DNA from: Megalopta genalis
Taxonomy: Eukaryota; Arthropoda; Insecta; Hymenoptera; Halictidae
Direction: 5' to 3'
Length of the DNA stretch: 64,000 bases
Assembly (NCBI RefSeq): GCF_051020955.1
Contig: NW_027476268.1
Span: forward strand, 186,001 to 250,000
Each line of letters begins with the position of its first letter. Position 1 is the first letter of the stretch. Of the stretch, positions 53,626 through 64,000 are shown piece by piece. Below the pieces are notes generated by a model. The model was given only the letters and a program-made list of their open reading frames with translations. It was not told the DNA's origin and did no database searches. Both the position numbers and the translations under genes were made by a program.

Positions 53626-55426
53626 CGCATTGATTTGAAGCTAAATCATGTGTCTCGCATGGAATTGAAGCTACCTCGTTTGTTCCTACAGCTTTTGAAG
53701 CTATATCACTTATATCACAAGTATTTGAAGCTAAATCATATGTGTCGCATGGATTTGAAGCTGAACCTAATACATCGCATTGATTTGAAGCTAAATCTTG
53801 TGTATCGCATGGATTTGAAGCTAAACCTTCTACATCGCATTGATTTGAAGCTAAATGATTTGTTTCGCATGGATTTGAATCTAAGCCTTCTCCTTCGAAT
53901 TGATTTGAAGCTAAATCATGTGTTTCGTATGGATTTGAAGCTAAACATTCTACATCGCATTGATTTGAAGCTAAACCTTCTACATTCTATTGATTTGAAG
54001 CTAAACCTTCTACCTCTTATTGTTTTGAAGCTAAACCTTCTACATCGCATTGATTTGCAGCTAAATCATGTGTTTCGCATGGATTTGAAGCTAACTCGTT
54101 CGTTTCGCCTGCAGTTGAATCTACATCACTTATATCGCTAGTATTTGAAGCTAAATCATGTGTATCGCGTGGATTTTGAAGCTAACTCGTTTGATTAGTC
54201 TTCATTTGAAGCTATATCACTTACACCCCAAGCGTTTGAAGCTATATCATTTGTTTCACATGGATTTGAAGCTAATCCTTCTTCATCGCATTGATTTACA
54301 GCTAAATCATGTGTTTCGCATGGATTTGAAGCTAATTCGTTCGTTGCGCATGCAGTTAAATCTAAATAACGTATATCACAAGTATGTGAAGCTAAACCAT
54401 TTGATTCGCATGGATTTGAAGCTAATCCTTCTACTTCGCATTAATTGGAAGATAAATCACGTGTTTTGCATGGATTTGAAGCAAAACCTTCTACATCGCA
54501 TTGATTTGAAGCTAAATCATGTGTTTCGCATGCAGTTGAAGCTAAATCATGTGTTTCGCATGCAGTTCAAGCTAAATCATGTCTTTCACAAGTATTTGAA
54601 TATGAACCATTTGAATCGCATTGATTTGAACCCGAGCCGTCTACTTCGCACTGATTTGCAGCTAAATAATGTGTCTCGCATGGATTTGTAGCTAAACCTT
54701 CTACATCGCATTGATTTGCAACTGAATCATGTGTTTCGCATGGATTTGAAGCTAACTCGTTTGTTCCTACAGCTTTTGAAGCTATATCACTTATATCGCA
54801 AGTATTTGAAGCTAAATCATATGTGTCGCATGGATTTGAAGCTGAACCTACTACATCGCATTCATTTGAAGCTAAATCTTGTGTATCGCATGGATTTGAA
54901 GCTAAACCTTCTACATCGCTTTGACTTGAAGATAAATCATGTGTTTCGCATGGATTTGAAGCTAACTCGTTCGTTTCGCCTCCATTTGAAACTATGTCAC
55001 TTATATCGCAAGTATTTAAAGCTAAATCATATGTGCCGCATGGATTTGAAGCTGAGCCTTCTACTTCGCATTCATCTGAAGCTAAATCATTTGTTTCGCA
55101 TGGATTTGAATCTAAGCCTTGCCCTTCGAATTGATTTGAAGCTAAATCATGTGTTTCGTATGGATTTGAAGCTAAACCTTCTACATCGCATTGATTTGAA
55201 GCTAAACCTTCTATATTCTATTGATTTGAAGCTAAACCTTCTACCTCTTATTGATTTGAAGCTAAACCTTCTACATCGCATTGATTTGAAGATAAATCGT
55301 GTGTTTCGCATAGATTTGAAGCTAACTCGTTAGTTTCGCAAGCAGTTGTAGCTCAATAATGTATATCACAAGAATTTGTAGCTAAACCATTTGTTTCGCA
55401 TGGATTTGAAGCTACGCCTTCTACTT
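53626..55426. repeat. Family I higher-order repeat, copy I1 (1,801 bases)
   Basis: It is 60 units long, one of them the 31-base unit near 54,172, hence 1801 rather than 1800. I2 follows directly at offset 1801 with only a few substitutions seen, such as GCCGTCTAC near 54,640 against GCCTTCTAC near 56,440, and AAATGATTTG near 53,854 against ATATGATTTG near 55,655. It carries a doubled CATGCAGTT unit near 54,531-54,570. Confidence 0.92.
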
Positions 55427-57191
55427 CGCATTGATTTGAAGCTAAATCATGTGTCTCGCATGGAATTGAAGCTACCTCGTTTGTTCCTACAGCTTTTGAA
55501 GCTATATCACTTATATCACAAGTATTTGAAGCTAAATCATATGTGTCGCATGGATTTGAAGCTGAACCTAATACATCGCATTGATTTGAAGCTAAATCTT
55601 GTGTATCGCATGGATTTGAAGCTAAACCTTCTACATCGCATTGATTTGAAGCTATATGATTTGTTTCGCATGGATTTGAATCTAAGCCTTCTCCTTCGAA
55701 TTGATTTGAAGCTAAATCATGTGTTTCGTATGGATTTGAAGCTAAACATTCTACATCGCATTGATTTGAAGCTAAACCTTCTACATTCTATTGATTTGAA
55801 GCTAAACCTTCTACCTCTTATTGTTTTGAAGCTAAACCTTCTACATCGCATTGATTTGCAGCTAAATCATGTGTTTCGCATGGATTTGAAGCTAACTCGT
55901 TCGTTTCGCCTGCAGTTGAATCTACATCACTTATATCGCTAGTATTTGAAGCTAAATCATGTGTATCGCGTGGATTTTGAAGCTAACTCGTTTGATTAGT
56001 CTTCATTTGAAGCTATATCACTTACACCCCAAGCGTTTGAAGCTATATCATTTGTTTCACATGGATTTGAAGCTAATCCTTCTTCATCGCATTGATTTAC
56101 AGCTAAATCATGTGTTTCGCATGGATTTGAAGCTAATTCGTTCGTTGCGCATGCAGTTAAATCTAAATAACGTATATCACAAGTATGTGAAGCTAAACCA
56201 TTTGATTCGCATGGATTTGAAGCTAATCCTTCTACTTCGCATTAATTGGAAGATAAATCACGTGTTTTGCATGGATTTGAAGCAAAACCTTCTACATCGC
56301 ATTGATTTGAAGCTAAATCATGTGTTTCGCATGCAGTTGAAGCTAAATCATGTGTTTCGCATGCAGTTCAAGCTAAATCATGTCTTTCACAAGTATTTGA
56401 ATATGAACCATTTGAATCGCATTGATTTGAACCCGAGCCTTCTACTTCGCACTGATTTGCAGCTAAATAATGTGTCTCGCATGGATTTGTAGCTAAACCT
56501 TCTACATCGCATTGATTTGCAACTGAATCATGTGTTTCGCATGGATTTGAAGCTAACTCGTTTGTTCCTACAGCTTTTGAAGCTATATCACTTATATCGC
56601 AAGTATTTGAAGCTAAATCATATGTGTCGCATGGATTTGAAGCTGAACCTACTACATCGCATTCATTTGAAGCTAAATCTTGTGTATCGCATGGATTTGA
56701 AGCTAAACCTTCTACATCGCTTTGACTTGAAGATAAATCATGTGTTTCGCATGGATTTGAAGCTAACTCGTTCGTTTCGCCTCCATTTGAAACTATGTCA
56801 CTTATATCGCAAGTATTTAAAGCTAAATCATATGTGCCGCATGGATTTGAAGCTGAGCCTTCTACTTCGCATTCATCTGAAGCTAAATCATTTGTTTCGC
56901 ATGGATTTGAATCTAAGCCTTGCCCTTCGAATTGATTTGAAGCTAAATCATGTGTTTCGTATGGATTTGAAGCTAAACCTTCTACATCGCATTGATTTGA
57001 AGCTAAACCTTCTATATTCTATTGATTTGAAGCTAAACCTTCTACCTCTTATTGATTTGAAGCTAAACCTTCTACATCGCATTGATTTGAAGATAAATCG
57101 TGTGTTTCGCATAGATTTGAAGCTAACTCGTTAGTTTCGCAAGCAGTTGTAGCTCAATAATGTATATCACAAGAATTTGTAGCTAAACCAT
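55427..57191. repeat. Family I higher-order repeat, copy I2
   Basis: This is a near-perfect second copy of I1 (offset 1801), continuing to about 57,240, where AAGCATTTG replaces AATCATGTG. Its right half is colinear with about 15.66-16.8 kb. The 31-base unit lies near 55,973. This is the cleanest recent tandem duplication in the window. Confidence 0.92.
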
Positions 57192-58091
57192 TTGTTTCGC
57201 ATGGATTTGAAGCTACGCCTTCTACTTCGCATTGATTTGAAGCTAAAGCATTTGTTTCGCATGGATTTGAATCTAAGCCTTGTCCTTCGAATTGATTTGA
57301 AGCTAAAACATGTGTTTCGTTTGGATTTGAAGCTAAACCTTCTACATCGCATTGATTTGAACCTAAATCATGTGTCTCGCATGGAATTGAAGCTACCTCG
57401 TTTGTTCCTACAGCTTTTGAAGCTATATCACTTATATCGCAAGTATTTGAAGCTAAATCATATGTGTCGCATGGATTTGAAGCTGAACCTACTACATCGC
57501 ATTCATTTGAAGCTAAATCTTGTGTATCGCATGGATTTGAAGCTAAACCTTCTACATCGCATTGATTTGAAGCTAACTCGTTAGTTTCGCAAGCAGTTGT
57601 AGCTAAATAATCTATATCACAAGTATTTGTAGCTAAACCATTTGTTTCGCATGGATTTGAAGCTACGCCTTCTACTTCGCATTGATTTGAAGCTAAAGCA
57701 TTTGTTTCGCATGGATTTGAATCTAAGCCTTGTCCTTCGAATTGATTTGAAGCTAAAACATGTGTTTCGTTTGGATTTGAAGCTAAACCTTCTACATCGC
57801 ATTGATTTGAAGCTAAATCATGTGTCTCGCATGGAATTGAAGCTACCTCGTTTGTTCCTACAGCTTTTGAAGCTATATCACTTATATCGCAAGTATTTGA
57901 AGCTAAATCATATGTGTCGCATGGATTTGAAGCTGAACCTACTACATCGCATTCATTTGAAGCTAAATCTTGTGTATCGCATGGATTTGAAGCTAAACCT
58001 TCTACATCGCATTGATTTGAAGATAAATCGTGTGTTTCGCATGCAGTTGTAGCTAAATAATCTATATCACAAGTATTTGTAGCTAAACCAT
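57192..58091. repeat. Family J: two copies of a 450-base block
   Basis: 57,192-57,641 and 57,642-58,091 match at an exact offset of 450 (15 units). The join region differs: the first copy ends with a CTCGTTAGTTTCGCAAGCAG unit, the second with a TCGTGTGTTTCGCATGCAG unit. A third block starts at 58,092 in the same phase but changes class by about 58,145. The block is the same AAGCATTTG / AAACATGTG cassette present at 16,450, 38,327 and 43,058. Confidence 0.88.
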
Positions 58092-60430
58092 TTGTTTCGC
58101 ATGGATTTGAAGCTACGCCTTCTACTTCGCATTGATTTGAAGCTAAATCATTTGTTTCGCTTGGAATTGAAGCCTCCTCGTTTGTTCCTCCAGCTTTTGA
58201 AGCTATATCACTTATATCGCAAGTATTCGAAGCTAAATCATATGTGTCGCATGGGTTTGAAGCTGAACCTTCTACATCGCATTGATTTGAAGCTAAATCT
58301 TGTGTATCGCATGGATTTGAAGCTAAACCTTCTACATCACATTGATTTGCAGCAAAATCATGTGTTTCGCATGGATTTGAAGCTAACTCGTTCGTTTCGC
58401 CTCCATTTGAAACTATGTCACTTATATCGCAAGTATTTAAAGCTAAATCATATGTGCCGCATGGATTTGAAGCTGAGCCTTCTACTTCGCATTCATCTGA
58501 AGCTAAATCATTTGTTTCGCATGGATTTGAATCTAAGCCTTGCCCTTCGAATTGATTTGAAGCTAAATCATGTGTTTCGTATGGATTTGAAGCTAAACCT
58601 TCTACATCGCATTGATTTGAAGCTAAAACTTCTATGTTCTATTGATTTGAAGCTAAACCTTCTACCTCTTATTGATTTGAAGCTAAACCTTCTACATCGC
58701 ATTGATTTGAAGATAAATCGTGTGTTTCGCATAGATTTGAAGCTAACTCGTTAGTTTCGCAAGCAGTTGTAGCTAAATAATGTATATCACAAGTATTTGT
58801 AGCTAAACCATTTGTTTCGCCTGGATTTGAAGCTAAACCTTCTACATCGCATTGATTTGCAGCTGAATCATGTGTTTCGCATGGATTTGAAGCTACCTCG
58901 TTTGTTCCTACAGCTTTTGCAGCTATATCACTTATATCGCAAGTATTTGAAGCTAAATCATATGTGTCGCATGGATTTGAAGCTGAACCTGCTACAGCGC
59001 ATTGATTTGAAGCTAAATCATGTGTATCGCATGGATTTGAAGCTAAACCTTCCACATCGCCTTGATTTGAAGCTAAATCATGTGTATCGCATGGATTTGA
59101 AGCTAACTCGTTAGTTTCGCATGCAGTTGAACCTACATCACTTATATCGTAAGTATTTGAAGCTAAATCATGTATATCGCGTGGATTTTGAAGCTAACTC
59201 GTTTGATTAGTCTGCATTTGAAGCTATATCACTTATACCCCAAGTGTTTGAAGCTAAGTCATTTGTTTCGCGTGGATTTGAAGCTAAACCTACTACATCG
59301 CATTGATTTGAAGCTAAATCATGTGTATCGCATGGATTGGTAGCAAACTCGTTTGTTCCGCATGCAGTTGTAGCTAAATAATGTATATCACAAGTATTTG
59401 TAGCTAATCCATTTGTTTCGCATGGATCTGAAGCTAAGCCTACTACTTCGCATTGATTTGAAGTTAAATCATTTGTTTCGCATGAAATTGAAGCTTCCTC
59501 GTTTGTTTCTCCAGCTTTTGAAGCTATATCACTTATATCGCAAGTATTTGAAGCTAAATCATATGTGTCGCATGGATTTGAAGCTGAACCTTCTACATCG
59601 CATTGATTTGAAGCTAAATCTTGTGTATCGCGTGGATCTGAAGCTAAGCCTTCTACTTCGCATTGATTTGAAGTTAAATCATTTGTTTCACATGGAATTG
59701 AAGCTTCCCCGTTTGTTCCTCCAGCTTTTGAAGCTATATCACTTATATCGCAAGTATTTGAAGCTAAACCATCTACATCGCACTGATTTGAAACTAAATC
59801 ATGTGTTTCGCTTCGATTTGAAGTCAAATCATGTGTTTCATCTGCATTTGAAGCTATATTACTTATATCGCAATTATCTGAAGCTAAATCATCTGTGTCG
59901 CATGGATTTGCAGCTAAACCTTCTACATCGCATTGATTTGAAGCTAAATCATGTGTTTCGCATGGATTTGAAGCTAACTCGTTCGTTTCGCCTGCAGTTG
60001 AACCTACATCACATATATCGCAAGTATTTGAAGCTAAATCATGTGTATCGCGTGGATTTTGAAGCTAACTCGTTTGATTAGTCTGCATTTGAAGCTATAT
60101 CACTTATAACCCAAGTGTTTGAAGCTAAATCATTTGTTTCGCGTGGATTTGAAGCTAAACCTTTTACATCGCATTGATTTGAAGCTAAATCTTGTGTATC
60201 GCATGGATTTGAAGCTAAACCTTTCACATCGCATTGATATGAAGCTAAATCATGTGTATCGCATGGATTTGAGGCTAACTCGTTCGTTTCACCTGCAGTT
60301 GAACCTACATCACTTATATCGCAAGTATTTGAAGCTAAATCATGTATATCGCGTAGATTTTGAAGCTAACTCGTTTGATTAGTCTGCATTTGAAGCTATA
60401 CCACTTATACCCCAAGTGTTTGAAGCTAAA
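58092..60430. repeat. Family K mosaic, left part
   Basis: 58.09-58.75 kb follows 16.93-17.4 and 26.35-27.0 kb class by class. A less regular stretch follows to about 59.77 kb. From about 59,771 to 60,420 the order matches 61,514-62,163 at offset 1743, including an ATCTGAAGCTAAATCATCTG unit near 59,880 and GAGGCTAACTCG near 60,271. 31-base units lie near 59,182, 60,054 and 60,356, the densest occurrence in the window. Confidence 0.78.
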
Positions 60431-61330
60431 TCATTTGTTTTGCATGGATTTGAAGCTAAGCCTTCTACTTCGCATTCATTTGAAGCTAAATCATTTGTTT
60501 CGCATGGATTTGAATATAAGCCTTGTCCTTCGAATTGATTTGAAGCTAAATCATGTGATTCGTATAGATTTGAAGCTAAACCTTCTACATCGCATTGACT
60601 TGAAGCTAAACCTTCTACATGCTATTGATTTGAACCTAAACCTTGTACCTCTTATTGTTTTGAAGCTAAACCTTCTACATCGAATTGATTTGCAGCTAAA
60701 TAATGTGTTTCGCATGGATTTGAAGCTAACTCGTTCGTTTCGCCTGCAGTTGAACCTACATCACTTATATCGCATTGATTTGAAGCTAAATCATGTGAGT
60801 CGCATAGATTTGAAGCTAACTCGTTCTTTTCGCAAGCAATTGTAGCTAAATGATGTATATCACAAGTATTTGTAGCTAAATCATTTGTTTTGCATGGATT
60901 TGAAGCTAAGCCTTCTACTTCGCATTCATTTGAAGCTAAATCATTTGTTTCGCATGGATTTGAATATAAGCTTTGCCCTTCGAATTGATTTGAAGCTAAA
61001 TCATGTGTTTCGTATGGATTTGAAGCTAAATCTTCTACATCGCATTGACTTGAAGCTAAACCTTCTACATACTATTGATTTGAAGCTAAACCTTGTACCT
61101 CTTATTGTTTTGAAGCTACGCCTTCTACATCGCATTGATTTGCAGGTAAATAATGTGTTTCGCATGGATTTGAAGCTAACTCGTTCGGTTCGCCTGCAGT
61201 TGAATCTACATCACTTATATCTCTAGTATTTGAAGCTAAATCATGTGTATCGCGTGGATTTTGAAGCTAACTCGTTTGATTGGTCTGCATTTGAAGTTAT
61301 ATCACTTATACCCCAAGTGTTTTAAGCTAA
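60431..61330. repeat. 450-base tandem duplication within family K
   Basis: From TGCATGGATT at 60,441 the order repeats from 60,891 at an exact offset of 450 (15 units). Both copies share the GAATATAAGC variant. The match weakens after about 60,770 / 61,220. A 31-base unit lies near 61,257. The TACATGCTATTG near 60,618 corresponds to TACATACTATTG near 61,068. Confidence 0.8.
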
Positions 61331-64000
61331 GTCATTTGTTTCGCGTGGATTTGAAGCTAAACCTTCTACATCGCATTGATTTGAAGCTAAATCATGTGTC
61401 TCGCATGGATTTCAAGCTAACTCGTTTGTTTCTTCTGCATTTGAAGCTACATCACTAATATCGAGAGTATTTGAAGCTAAATCATTTGTTTCGCACAGAG
61501 TTGATGCTAAACCATCTACATCGCATTGATTTGAAACTAAATCATGTGTTTCGCTTCGATTTGAAGCCAAATCATGTGTTTCATCTGCATTTGAAGCTAT
61601 ATTACTTATATCGCAATTATCTGAAGCTAAATCATCTGTGTCGCATGGATTTGCAGCTAAACCTTCTACATCGCATTGATTTGAAGCTAAATCATGTGTT
61701 TCGCATGGATTTGAAGCTAACTCGTTCGTTTCGCCTGCAGTTGAACCTACATCACATATATCGCAAGTATTTGAAGCTAAATCATGTGTATCGCGTGGAT
61801 TTTGAAGCTAACTCGTTTGGTTAGTCTGCATTTGAAGCTATATCACTTATACCCCAAGTGTTTGAAGCTAAATCATTTGTTTCGCGTGGATTTGAAGCTA
61901 AACCTTTTACATCGCATTGATTTGAAGCTAAATCTTGTGTATCGCATGGATTTGAAGCTAAACCTTTCACATCGCATTGATTTGAAGCTAAATCATGTGT
62001 ATCGCATGGATTTGAGGCTAACTCGTTCGTTTCGCATGCAGTTGAACCTACATCACTTATATCGCAAGTATTTGAAGCTAAATCATGTATATCGCGTGGA
62101 TTTTGAAGCTAACTCGTTTGATTAGTCTGCATTTGAAGCTATACCACTTATACCCCAAGTGTTTGAAGCTAAATCATTTGTTTTGCGTGGATTTGAACCT
62201 AAACCTTTTACATCGCATTGATTAGAAGCTAAATCTTGTGTATCGCATGGATTTGAAGCTAAACCTTTCACATCGCATTGATTTGAAGCTGAATCATGTG
62301 TTTCGCATGGATTTGAAGCTAACTCGTTCGTTTCGCATGCAGTTGTAGCTAAATAATGTATATCACAAGTATTTGTAGCTAAACCATTTGTTTCGCATGG
62401 ATTTGAAGCTACGCCTTCTACTTCGCATTAATTGGAAGATAAATCACGTGTTTTGCATGGATTTGAAGCTAAACCTTCTACATCGCTTTGATTTGAAGCT
62501 AAATCATGTGTGTCGCATGCAGTTGAATCTAAATCATGTCTTTCACAAGTATTTGAAGATGAACCATTTGAATCGCATTGATTTGAACCCGAGCCTTCTA
62601 CTTCGCACTGATTTGCAGCTAAATAATGTGTTTCGCATTGATCTGCAGCTAAATCATGTGTTTCGCATGGATTTGAAGCTAACTCGTTCGTTTCGCATGC
62701 AGTTGTAGCTAAATAATGTATATCACAAGTATTTGTAGCTAAACCATTCGTTTCGCATGGATTTGAAGCTACGCCTTCTACTTCGCATTGATTTGAAGCT
62801 AAATCATTTGTTTCGCATGGATTTGAATCTAAGCCTTGTCCTTCGAATTTATTTGAAGCTAAATCTTGTGTATGGCATGGATTTGAAGCTAAACTTTCTA
62901 CATCGCATTGATTTGAAGCTAAATCATGTGTCTCGCATGGAATTGAAGCTACCTCGTTTGTTCCTACAGCTTTTGAAGCTATATCACTTATATCGCAAGT
63001 ATTTTAAACTAAATCATATGTGTCGCATGTATTAGAAGCTGAACCTACTACATCGCATTGATTTGAAGCTAAATCTTGTGTATCGCATGGATTTGAAGCT
63101 AAACCATCTACATCGCATTGATTTGAAGCTAAATCATGTGAGTCGCATGGATTTGAAGCTAACTCGTTCGTTTCGCATGCAATTGTAGCTAAATGATGTA
63201 TATCACAAGTATTTGTAGCTAAACCATTTGTTTTGCATGGATTTGAAGCTAAGCCTTCTACTTCGCATTCATTTGAAGCTAAATCATTTGTTTCGCATGG
63301 ATTTGAATCTAAGCCTTGTCCTTCGAATTGATTTCAAGCTAAATCTTGTGTATGGCATGGATTTGAAGCTAAACCTTCTACATCGCATTGATTTGAAGCT
63401 AAATCATGTGTTTCGCATGGATTTGAAGCTAACTCGTTCGGTTCGCCTGCAGTTGAATCTACATCACTTCTATCTCTAGTATTTGAAGCTAAATCATGTG
63501 TATCGCGTGGATTTTGAAGCTAACTCGTTTGATTGGTCTGCATTTGAAGTTATATCACTTATACCCCAAGTGTTTTAAGCTAAGTCATTTGTTTCGCGTG
63601 GATTTGAAGCTAAACCTTCTACATCGCATTGATTTGAAGCTAAATCATGTGTCTCGCATGGATTTCAAGCTAACTCGTTTGTTTCTTCTGCATTTGAAGC
63701 TACATCACTAATATCGAGAGTATTTGAAGCTAAATCATTTGTTTCGCACAGAGTTGATGCTAAACCATCTACATCGCATTGACTTGAAGCTAAACCTTCT
63801 ACATACTATTGATTTGAAGCTAAACCTTGTACCTCTTATTGTTTTGAAGCTACACCTTCTACATCGCATTGATTTGCAGGTAAATAATGTGTTTCGCATG
63901 GATTTGAAGCTAACTCGTTCGGTTCGCCTGCAGTTGAATCTACATCACTTATATCTCTAGTATTTGAAGCTAAATCATGTGTATCGCGTGGATTTTGAAG
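61331..64000. repeat. Family K mosaic, right part, running off the window
   Basis: 63,424-63,783 repeats 61,171-61,530 at offset 2253. Then 63,781-64,000 repeats 61,047-61,266 at offset 2734, so the array re-enters an earlier position of the block just before the window ends. 31-base units lie near 61,799, 62,098, 63,510 and 63,996. The last bases are still inside a unit. Confidence 0.82.

Larger units (their letters stand above)
1..64000. repeat. Tandem satellite array, 30-base unit, filling the window
   Basis: Reading down the sequence, TTTGAAGCTAA or a close variant recurs every 30 bases from first to last base, so each 60-base stretch holds two units. The constant parts are unit positions 1-11 (TTTGAAGCTAA) and about 23-27 (CGCAT). 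Positions 12-22 and the last bases vary and define classes, such as TCATGTGTTT, CCTTCTACA, CTCGTTCGTT, CCATTTGTTT and the ATATCACTTATATCGCAAG type. The commonest unit has 11 T, 8 A, 7 G and 4 C. No stretch of 300 bases or more lacks the period, so there is no unique intergenic sequence to describe. Eukaryotic satellite or minisatellite DNA is the natural class; no chromosomal position or function can be read from the sequence. Confidence 0.97.

Noticed and set aside
1..64000. Many open reading frames of 60-400 codons on both strands as protein genes
   Set aside because: They are products of a 30-base period, which keeps any stop-free frame open. They overlap on both strands, end at class-specific stops or at the 31-base unit, and show no start context, domain or splice structure.
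1..64000. CRISPR array (constant block alternating with a variable block)
   Set aside because: The full unit is only 30 bases, there are thousands of units, the variable parts recur as a dozen classes rather than unique spacers, and no cas gene is present.
1..64000. Telomeric or simple-sequence repeat
   Set aside because: The unit is 30 bases, complex, and bears no TTAGGG-like or other short telomere motif; no di- or trinucleotide run is present.
1..64000. Transposable element or integrated viral sequence
   Set aside because: I found no terminal repeats, target-site duplications, reverse transcriptase, transposase or integrase motifs, and no interruption of the 30-base period.
1..64000. tRNA, rRNA or other structured RNA genes
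   Set aside because: No cloverleaf, box A/B pair or conserved rRNA segment was seen; every stretch is accounted for by the satellite unit.

Overview
The whole 64 kb window is one uninterrupted tandem array of a short unit. Almost every unit is 30 bases long, giving roughly 2,100 units, and no unique sequence separates them. The + strand unit begins with a near-constant TTTGAAGCTAA, continues with a variable middle, and ends in a near-constant CGCAT plus a variable base or two. The array is already in progress at base 1 and still running at base 64,000, so neither edge is visible. I see no ordinary gene, RNA gene, mobile element, promoter or CRISPR array. This points to satellite (long minisatellite) DNA in a eukaryotic nuclear genome. 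The sequence does not let me name the organism. The commonest unit is about 37% G+C.

The units fall into about a dozen variant classes whose order is itself repeated, giving a mosaic of higher-order repeats (HORs). Layout: about 1-9.5 kb, four copies plus a partial copy of a 2.37 kb HOR (family A). About 9.5-16.6 kb, mixed units with isolated copies of blocks found elsewhere. 16.6-26.9 kb, two full copies and a partial copy of a 4.71 kb HOR (family C). 26.9-36.8 kb, a mosaic of family C pieces. 36.9-41.5 kb, family E. 41.5-44.8 kb, divergent units. 44.8-52.1 kb, family G (about 2.7 kb, three copies). 52.1-53.6 kb, divergent units. 53.6-57.2 kb, family I (1.80 kb, two copies). 57.2-58.1 kb, a 450 bp duplication. 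58.1-64 kb, family K mosaic.

Because 30 is a multiple of three, several frames stay open for hundreds of bases on both strands and encode ten-residue repeats, for example MDLKLNHVFR on + and SNPCETHDLA on -. I do not call these genes. Each frame is closed again and again by stop codons that belong to particular unit classes, and by a 31-base unit that duplication has spread to about two dozen places. Array amplification explains these ORFs better than coding selection does.

Two points deserve most attention. First, copy 2 of family C (about 21.88-25.42 kb) differs from copy 1 mainly by single-base indels, mostly in short homopolymers. That looks like uncorrected long-read error in the assembly rather than evolution. 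Second, T/A trinucleotides in the unit recur about every 10 bases, so the array as a whole may be curved or may position nucleosomes.
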